This document shows, in pieces, positions 7,039-11,332 of a DNA stretch of 11,332 nucleotides. Made by a program: the position numbers and the translations under genes. The stretch covers positions 1 through 11,332 of the forward strand of contig JAFDJF010000060.1 in NCBI GenBank assembly GCA_019307645.1, written 5' to 3'. Within the stretch, counting starts at the first letter, position 1. Every line of letters begins with the position of its first letter. Below the pieces are notes generated by a model. The model saw only the letters and a list, made by a program, of their open reading frames with translations, was not told the origin of the DNA and did no database searches. Origin of the DNA: Deltaproteobacteria bacterium. GTDB taxonomy: Bacteria; Desulfobacterota; DSM-4660; Desulfatiglandales; Desulfatiglandaceae.

Positions 7039-7046
7039 CATTTTTT

Positions 7047-7150
7047 GTCATTCCGGCCCCGAAGCTAGTTCGGGATAAATTTCAGCCGGAATCAAATTAT
7101 ATCAACTAGTTCCATATTGTCTGGACTCCGGTTTTTACCGGAGGGATAAC
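7047..7150. repeat. REP-like palindromic block upstream of the histidine kinase gene
   Basis: The block starts GTCATTCCGG and ends CCGGAGGGATAAC, roughly inverted copies of each other. Inside are two clean hairpins: CCCGAA/TTCGGG with a 5-base loop (7058-7074) and CTCCGG/CCGGAG with a TTTTTA loop (7126-7143). TTCCGGC and GCCGGAA also pair around the first hairpin. This resembles dispersed REP or BIME-type intergenic repeats. No U-tract follows the second hairpin, so it is not a standard terminator. No convincing promoter for the downstream kinase could be picked out between here and 7197. Confidence 0.5.
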
Positions 7151-7196
7151 GTTTTACGAGATCGTCAAATTTGTCTAACCTGTTAAATATCCACTT

Positions 7197-9500
7197 ATGC
7201 CAGATATTGAGACGAAGATGGGGTGTTTAAAAAATATAAGATACAGCCTTGCCACCAAACTGGTTGTCGCAGTAGGACTTACCCTCCTGTTGACCATAAC
7301 GGTCTGGGCATATTTCAATACCCAATACCAGCAAAAGAAATTGATGGCCAATATTTTTGCCGCCTCGGATAGACTAACCAACACCATTAAACTGGCCACC
7401 CAGTATGCCATGATGCGTAATGCACGTGATGATATCAACCAGATTGTCAGAAATATTGCCAGACAGCAGGACTTTGAAACGATCCGTATATACAATAAAG
7501 AAGGGACAATAAAATTTTCAAATAAGACCGAGGAAGTTGATCAAATCACGAGTATAAAATCAACTGCATGCGATGCATGCCACCATATGGCCCCCCCCCT
7601 GTCGGACCTTGACCCCTCTGAAAGAATGCGCATTTTTGATTCCCCGCAGGGCTATCGTCTTTTGGGAATTATCAGTCCCATCCGCAATCAACCCGGATGT
7701 GCGGCAAATGGATGTCATGTCCATCCGGAAGATAAGACCATTCTTGGTACACTTGACGTGGTTGTATCCCTTGAAAAAACAGACCTTGAAATTGCCAAAA
7801 CGGAAAAGGGTATAATCGGTCTGGCATGTTTAGCTTTCTTATTCACATCCACAATGATCTACCTGGTTGTTCTGAAATTTGTAAACAAACCTATCCGAAA
7901 ATTGATCGACGCGACAAAACGGTTAGCCAGGGGCGAAGACTATGGTGTCGTCGATATTCAACAGGACGACGAAATGGGTCGGCTTGCGCATGCAATTGAA
8001 ACCATGGGCAGGAAAATCGCAGCTAAACAGGCCAAGCTGAATATGCAAAGGGATGAATACCAGAATTTGTTTGAGCGCGTCCCCTGCCTCATTACCGTCC
8101 ATGACAGGGACTACAGACTGGTCCGGTACAACCGCGAATTTGCCGAAATGTTCAACCCTGAGCCGGGGATGTACTGTTACACGGCCTACAAAGGTCGCGA
8201 TAAAAAATGTCGGAATTGCCCGGTCGAAAAGACGTTTCAGGATGGCAAACCCCATTACAGCGAAGAAACAGGTCTTAACAAGGACGGGACGAAGACGCAC
8301 TGGATTACCAGAACATCTCCGATTAAAAATTACAAAGGTGAGATCGTTGCTGCCGTTGAAATGAACCTGGATATCACGCCCAGTAAAGAGCTTGAAGAGA
8401 AGCTGGAACAATCGGAAAAAAAGTATCACGCCATATTTAATAATATCCCAAACCCCGTCTTTGTGCTGGATTTTAACACGCTGGCCATCCTTGACTGTAA
8501 CCATATGGTGACGACGGTTTACGGGTACACAAGAGAGGAAATTATTAATGAATCGTTTCCGGAACTGTTCCAGGACAAAGATCCGGCCATACAGTCATCC
8601 AGGATAAAGACAACCGCTGTTATCAATAAAGCGAAACATCAGAAAAAGGACGGAACCCTTATTTATGTCAACATCAGGATTTCGCCATCAGAATCCCCGA
8701 GGGGAAAAGTGCTTCTGGTCACCATCAGCGATATTACGAAGCGACTTGAAACGGAACAGCAGTTAATTCAGGCGAGTAAGCTGGCAACTCTGGGAGAAAT
8801 GGCTACAGGTGTCGCCCATGAACTCAATCAACCTCTTTCAGTCATAAAAACGGTCAGCAGTTTTTTTATCAAAAAAATGAATAAACATGAAAAAATTGCG
8901 GATGATACACTTTCCACCATGCTGGTGAAGGTGGACAGCAACGTGGACCGTGCATCAAAAATTATTAATCATATGCGGCAGTTCGCGCGAAAAACCGAGA
9001 TGGACCTGGAAAGAGTCCATATCAATGAAATCCTGGAGCACACATTTGAAATATTCAGTCAGCAACTGAAAGTAAGGGGCATCCAACTGGTGTGGGACGC
9101 ACAGGATGACCTGCCCAGGATCATGGCGGATCCAGGCCGGCTGGAACAGGTTTTTATCAATCTTCTTGTGAACGCCAGGGATGCAATTGAAAAAAAATGG
9201 GACAATACAGGCCGTAAGAATGATAATGATCAAATTGTCATCAAAACCAGGACAGAGCGAAAAAATGTAGTCGTTGAGATAAGGGATACGGGTATAGGTA
9301 TCCCCGAAACACTTTCAGAAAAGATTTTTGAACCGTTTTTTACAACAAAAGAGGTGGGCAAAGGGACCGGGCTTGGCCTTTCCATCAGTTATGGTATAAT
9401 AAAAGAATGCAATGGCAGCATAGAGGTCTTGTCTGAGAGCGGCAACGGGGCATGTTTTATCATCAGATTCCCCATACCGGATTCAAAACCGACACCATAA
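7197..9500 (+). CDS. Membrane sensor histidine kinase with periplasmic di-haem-type domain, HAMP and two PAS domains
   Basis: The 767-residue protein has, in order: a transmembrane segment at about 22-40; a periplasmic domain with two c-type haem motifs, C125-x2-C128-H129 and C168-x4-C173-H174, the latter followed by VHP; a second transmembrane segment at about 205-227; HAMP; PAS1 (about 288-395) with C327, C338 and C341 in [19 protein letters not shown]2 (about 408-515); HisKA with H541 in [10 protein letters not shown]; and a HATPase with N659, D697 (DTGIGIP) and GKGTGLGLS. All catalytic motifs are intact. The likely signal is redox state or a small ligand at periplasmic haem. Neither 7197 nor the in-frame ATG at 7218 has a good ribosome site; 7218 has a weak GAG upstream. 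It heads a three-gene signalling cassette, with the hybrid receiver-kinase starting 30 bp later. A C9 run (7591-7599) codes for Pro in the sensor domain. Confidence 0.9.
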   Translation: MPDIETKMGCLKNIRYSLATKLVVAVGLTLLLTITVWAYFNTQYQQKKLMANIFAASDRLTNTIKLATQYAMMRNARDDINQIVRNIARQQDFETIRIYNKEGTIKFSNKTEEVDQITSIKSTACDACHHMAPPLSDLDPSERMRIFDSPQGYRLLGIISPIRNQPGCAANGCHVHPEDKTILGTLDVVVSLEKTDLEIAKTEKGIIGLACLAFLFTSTMIYLVVLKFVNKPIRKLIDATKRLARGEDYGVVDIQQDDEMGRLAHAIETMGRKIAAKQAKLNMQRDEYQNLFERVPCLITVHDRDYRLVRYNREFAEMFNPEPGMYCYTAYKGRDKKCRNCPVEKTFQDGKPHYSEETGLNKDGTKTHWITRTSPIKNYKGEIVAAVEMNLDITPSKELEEKLEQSEKKYHAIFNNIPNPVFVLDFNTLAILDCNHMVTTVYGYTREEIINESFPELFQDKDPAIQSSRIKTTAVINKAKHQKKDGTLIYVNIRISPSESPRGKVLLVTISDITKRLETEQQLIQASKLATLGEMATGVAHELNQPLSVIKTVSSFFIKKMNKHEKIADDTLSTMLVKVDSNVDRASKIINHMRQFARKTEMDLERVHINEILEHTFEIFSQQLKVRGIQLVWDAQDDLPRIMADPGRLEQVFINLLVNARDAIEKKWDNTGRKNDNDQIVIKTRTERKNVVVEIRDTGIGIPETLSEKIFEPFFTTKEVGKGTGLGLSISYGIIKECNGSIEVLSESGNGACFIIRFPIPDSKPTP

Positions 9501-9529
9501 CCTCCTTCAGCCATGACCGGACAAACATC

Positions 9530-10678
9530 ATGAATCAGAAGAAAGACAAACAGCATTCCATATTACTTGTAGATGATGAAGCGGATATTCGTGAAGTCCT
9601 GAGCCTTTCACTCTCAGATATGGGCTATGAGGTCTATTCCGCGGAAAATGGTAAAGAGGCGCTGCGTATTTTCCGAGAAGTAAATCCGCCCATCGTCCTG
9701 ACAGACATTAAGATGCCTGGCATTGACGGAATCGAATTGCTTTGTCAAATCAAAAAGGAAAATCCTGATACCCAAGTCGTCATGATCACAGGTCACGGAG
9801 ATATGGAATTAGCCATTAAAAGCCTTCAACATGAGGCCATCGATTTTATCACAAAACCCATTAACGTCAACGCGCTGGATATCGCACTCAAAAGGGTTCA
9901 TGACAAAATCTTTATGGAGCAGAAGCTCAAGGAATATACTGCTAATCTGGAGGCCCTCGTCCGTGAAAAAACGGAACTTCAGGATCATCTTTCGTCCCTG
10001 GGCATCATGATTGGATCCATATCCCATAATATCAAGGGACTTCTCACCAGCCTTGACGGTGGAATTTATTTCCTTAATTCAGGTCTAAAAAAGAATGACC
10101 CGGTAAAGATCAAAGAGGGTTTTGATGTTGTCAAGTTGATTTCCGGGCGCATTCGCAAAATGATGCTGGACATCCTTTTTTATGCAAAAGAAAGGGGCTT
10201 GACAAGGGAGCCTGTTGAGGTCGTTTCATTTGCGAACGACCTGGCCGATGTAGTTGAGGCAAAAGTCAAGGACCGTCAAATCCGGTTTATTCGAGATTTT
10301 GGTGAAGCGCCGCAGGAATTTGAAGTGGATGCCGATCCTCTGCGCTCGGCCCTGATAAACATCTTTGATAATGCCGTTGATGCCTGTCTTGAAGATGAGT
10401 TAAAGGAGTCACACAAAATTGTTTTTAGTATAAAAAGTGACCAAAAAAATGTCATTATTGAGATTCAGGATGACGGGATCGGCATGGACGGTGATACGAT
10501 GGAAAAGATCTTCAACCTTTTTTACTCATCCAAGGGCGGCAAAGGAACCGGTTTTGGTCTGTTCATTTCAAATAACATCATTAAGCAGCACGGCGGGACA
10601 ATAAACGTAAATTCAGCAAAGGGAAAGGGGGCACACTTCAGCATAAAGATTCCAAAAATATATCATGACGCTGAATAA
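9530..10678 (+). CDS. Cytoplasmic receiver-histidine kinase hybrid
   Basis: The 382-residue protein starts with a receiver domain (about 8-125) with D15/D16, phospho-acceptor D59 in TDIKMPGIDG, and a TKP lysine. A coiled-coil-like linker (about 125-155) follows, then a histidine kinase with H166 in ISHNIKGLL, an N-box NIFDNAVDAC, DDGIGM and GGKGTGFGLFIS. There is no membrane segment, so it is soluble. The receiver-first order suggests a kinase whose activity is controlled by phosphorylation from a partner, most likely the membrane kinase 30 bp upstream. The H-box is unlike that of the upstream kinase. The frame stays open back to 9452, inside the upstream gene; 9530 is preferred because it follows the previous stop and gives a normal receiver start, although no strong ribosome site is seen at either. 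Confidence 0.87.
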   Translation: MNQKKDKQHSILLVDDEADIREVLSLSLSDMGYEVYSAENGKEALRIFREVNPPIVLTDIKMPGIDGIELLCQIKKENPDTQVVMITGHGDMELAIKSLQHEAIDFITKPINVNALDIALKRVHDKIFMEQKLKEYTANLEALVREKTELQDHLSSLGIMIGSISHNIKGLLTSLDGGIYFLNSGLKKNDPVKIKEGFDVVKLISGRIRKMMLDILFYAKERGLTREPVEVVSFANDLADVVEAKVKDRQIRFIRDFGEAPQEFEVDADPLRSALINIFDNAVDACLEDELKESHKIVFSIKSDQKNVIIEIQDDGIGMDGDTMEKIFNLFYSSKGGKGTGFGLFISNNIIKQHGGTINVNSAKGKGAHFSIKIPKIYHDAE

Positions 10679-10713
10679 TATGTTAAGACCGTGCCCTTGA
10701 TCAAAGATATTTC

Positions 10714-10733
10714 ATGAATCACAATGAATCACA
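10714..10733 (+). repeat. 10-bp tandem duplication ahead of the receiver gene
   Basis: ATGAATCACA occurs twice directly in tandem (10714-10723 and 10724-10733), ending just before the AAAGGAGGT ribosome site of the next gene. It is probably a small slippage duplication. Confidence 0.7.
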
Positions 10734-10750
10734 ATTAAAGGAGGTCAGCC

Positions 10751-11104
10751 ATGGCAAAAAAAATTCTAGTCATAGATGATGACCCGATTATTGTTAACTA
10801 TCTTAAGACACTTTTTGACGATAATGGATACGAGACCATTGTTGCCCATGATGGCATTGAAGCGGAGGATATCGTTAAACGAATAAAGCCAGATCTAATA
10901 ACGCTTGATTTAGAAATGCCAAAAGAATGGGGACCTAGATTTTACCGCAAAATGGTAAAGAATGAGGACCGCAAGGATATACCCATTATTGTCATCAGTG
11001 GGATCTCAGATCCTAAGCACGCGATAAAGGACGCGGTTGCAGTTATTAGAAAACCTTTTGATGAAGATAAGCTCCTAGGCATTGTTAAGCGGACAATTGG
11101 ATGA
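10751..11104 (+). CDS. Single-domain response regulator (receiver only)
   Basis: The 117-residue protein is one receiver domain with no output domain. D9/D10/D11 form the acidic pocket, D53 in TLDLEMP is the phospho-acceptor, S83 replaces the usual Thr/Ser switch residue, and K101 (RKPF) is the conserved lysine. The loop after D53 reads MPKEWGPRFY in place of the usual MPGMDG, so the surface next to the phosphorylation site is unusual and may dock a particular partner. The ribosome site AAAGGAGGT (10737-10745) is the strongest in the cassette, suggesting high expression, which would suit a phosphate shuttle or sink. It lies 72 bp after the hybrid kinase. The partner is not known; the nearby kinases are the natural candidates. 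Confidence 0.9.
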   Translation: MAKKILVIDDDPIIVNYLKTLFDDNGYETIVAHDGIEAEDIVKRIKPDLITLDLEMPKEWGPRFYRKMVKNEDRKDIPIIVISGISDPKHAIKDAVAVIRKPFDEDKLLGIVKRTIG

Positions 11105-11163
11105 CAAGCTGCATTTTGAAGTCAATAAATTCACTGGAACTATTTTTTCGATTTTTGTTTTTT

Positions 11164-11332
11164 ATAACAGTTTAGCTTTATGACAAACATACCTGGATTG
11201 TCAAGCCGTGGGGGTCTCTTTTGAAAAGCCCACAAATATCTATAGCGCCTTTAATGACGGCACCGTAGCCTTTGAAATTCTTGCGGCGCAGCCTCTCCCA
11301 AAGTCTTTATTGCACCTGTCATCGGCTGTGCC
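11164..11332 (+). mobile_element. Second, inverted copy of the MITE-like element, cut by the window end
   Basis: It begins ATAACAGTTTAG, one base different from the end of the first copy, and continues with ATGACAAACATACC and GGATTGTCA, like the right end of that copy read in reverse. The stretch 11252-11332 matches the reverse complement of 6900-6979 with about three differences over 81 bases. It differs in the middle: about 30 bases carrying the GTGGG/CCCAC hairpin (11208-11233) lie where the first copy has none at that end. The far end, and any transposase gene, lie outside the window. No coding frame is evident in the visible part. Confidence 0.75.

Noticed and set aside
7126..7143. Intrinsic terminator before the histidine kinase
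   Set aside because: The CTCCGG/CCGGAG hairpin has no T-run after it and sits in a REP-like block, and no gene ends just upstream.
7573..7815. Second open frame inside the kinase gene (80 codons)
   Set aside because: It is a shadow of the kinase reading frame, which has clear domains throughout.
6776..11332. Composite transposon carrying the signalling genes
   Set aside because: The first element has a perfect target duplication on its own two sides, which points to a separate insertion; the outer flank of the second copy is not visible.

Overview
The window reads as part of a chromosome of an anaerobic, probably sulfate-reducing or syntrophic member of the Desulfobacterota (Desulfobacteraceae-like). 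The basis is gene content: a cysteine-rich Hdr/MvhD electron-transfer operon, a tandem HdrA, and a histidine kinase with periplasmic c-type haem motifs. The taxonomic call is an inference. All supported genes lie on the + strand.

Region 1 (186-6741) is a tightly packed operon for a soluble heterodisulfide-reductase-like complex: an MvhD-like [2Fe-2S] protein, an FrhB/FdhB-like iron-sulfur flavoprotein, a large tandem HdrA, HdrC and HdrB. Electrons probably pass between an unknown donor or acceptor at the FrhB-like subunit, MvhD, the HdrA flavins (the place where electron bifurcation occurs in known Hdr complexes), HdrC, and the thiol/disulfide active site on HdrB. Two points stand out. First, HdrA carries a complete response-regulator receiver domain inserted between its first ferredoxin domain and the rest of its first FAD domain. 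Second, the hdrA frame is broken near 3078-3086. The break is explained exactly by loss of 11 bp between two 8-bp repeats inside a conserved Cys-Cys motif.

Region 2 (6742-7196) is non-coding. It holds a 263-bp miniature transposable element with 12-bp perfect terminal inverted repeats and a perfect 8-bp target duplication. The element lies between two related short palindromes, the right one being part of a larger REP-like palindromic block.

Region 3 (7197-11104) is a signalling cassette: a membrane histidine kinase with a periplasmic di-haem-type sensor, HAMP and two PAS domains; a soluble receiver-kinase hybrid; and a single-domain receiver. None of these has a DNA-binding output domain. 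The most interesting hypothesis is that this redox-sensing relay acts on the receiver domain built into HdrA, so that the electron-transfer complex is controlled by phosphorylation rather than by transcription.

Region 4 (11105-11332) is non-coding and holds the start of a second, inverted copy of the same mobile element, cut by the window edge. The two copies therefore bracket the signalling cassette.
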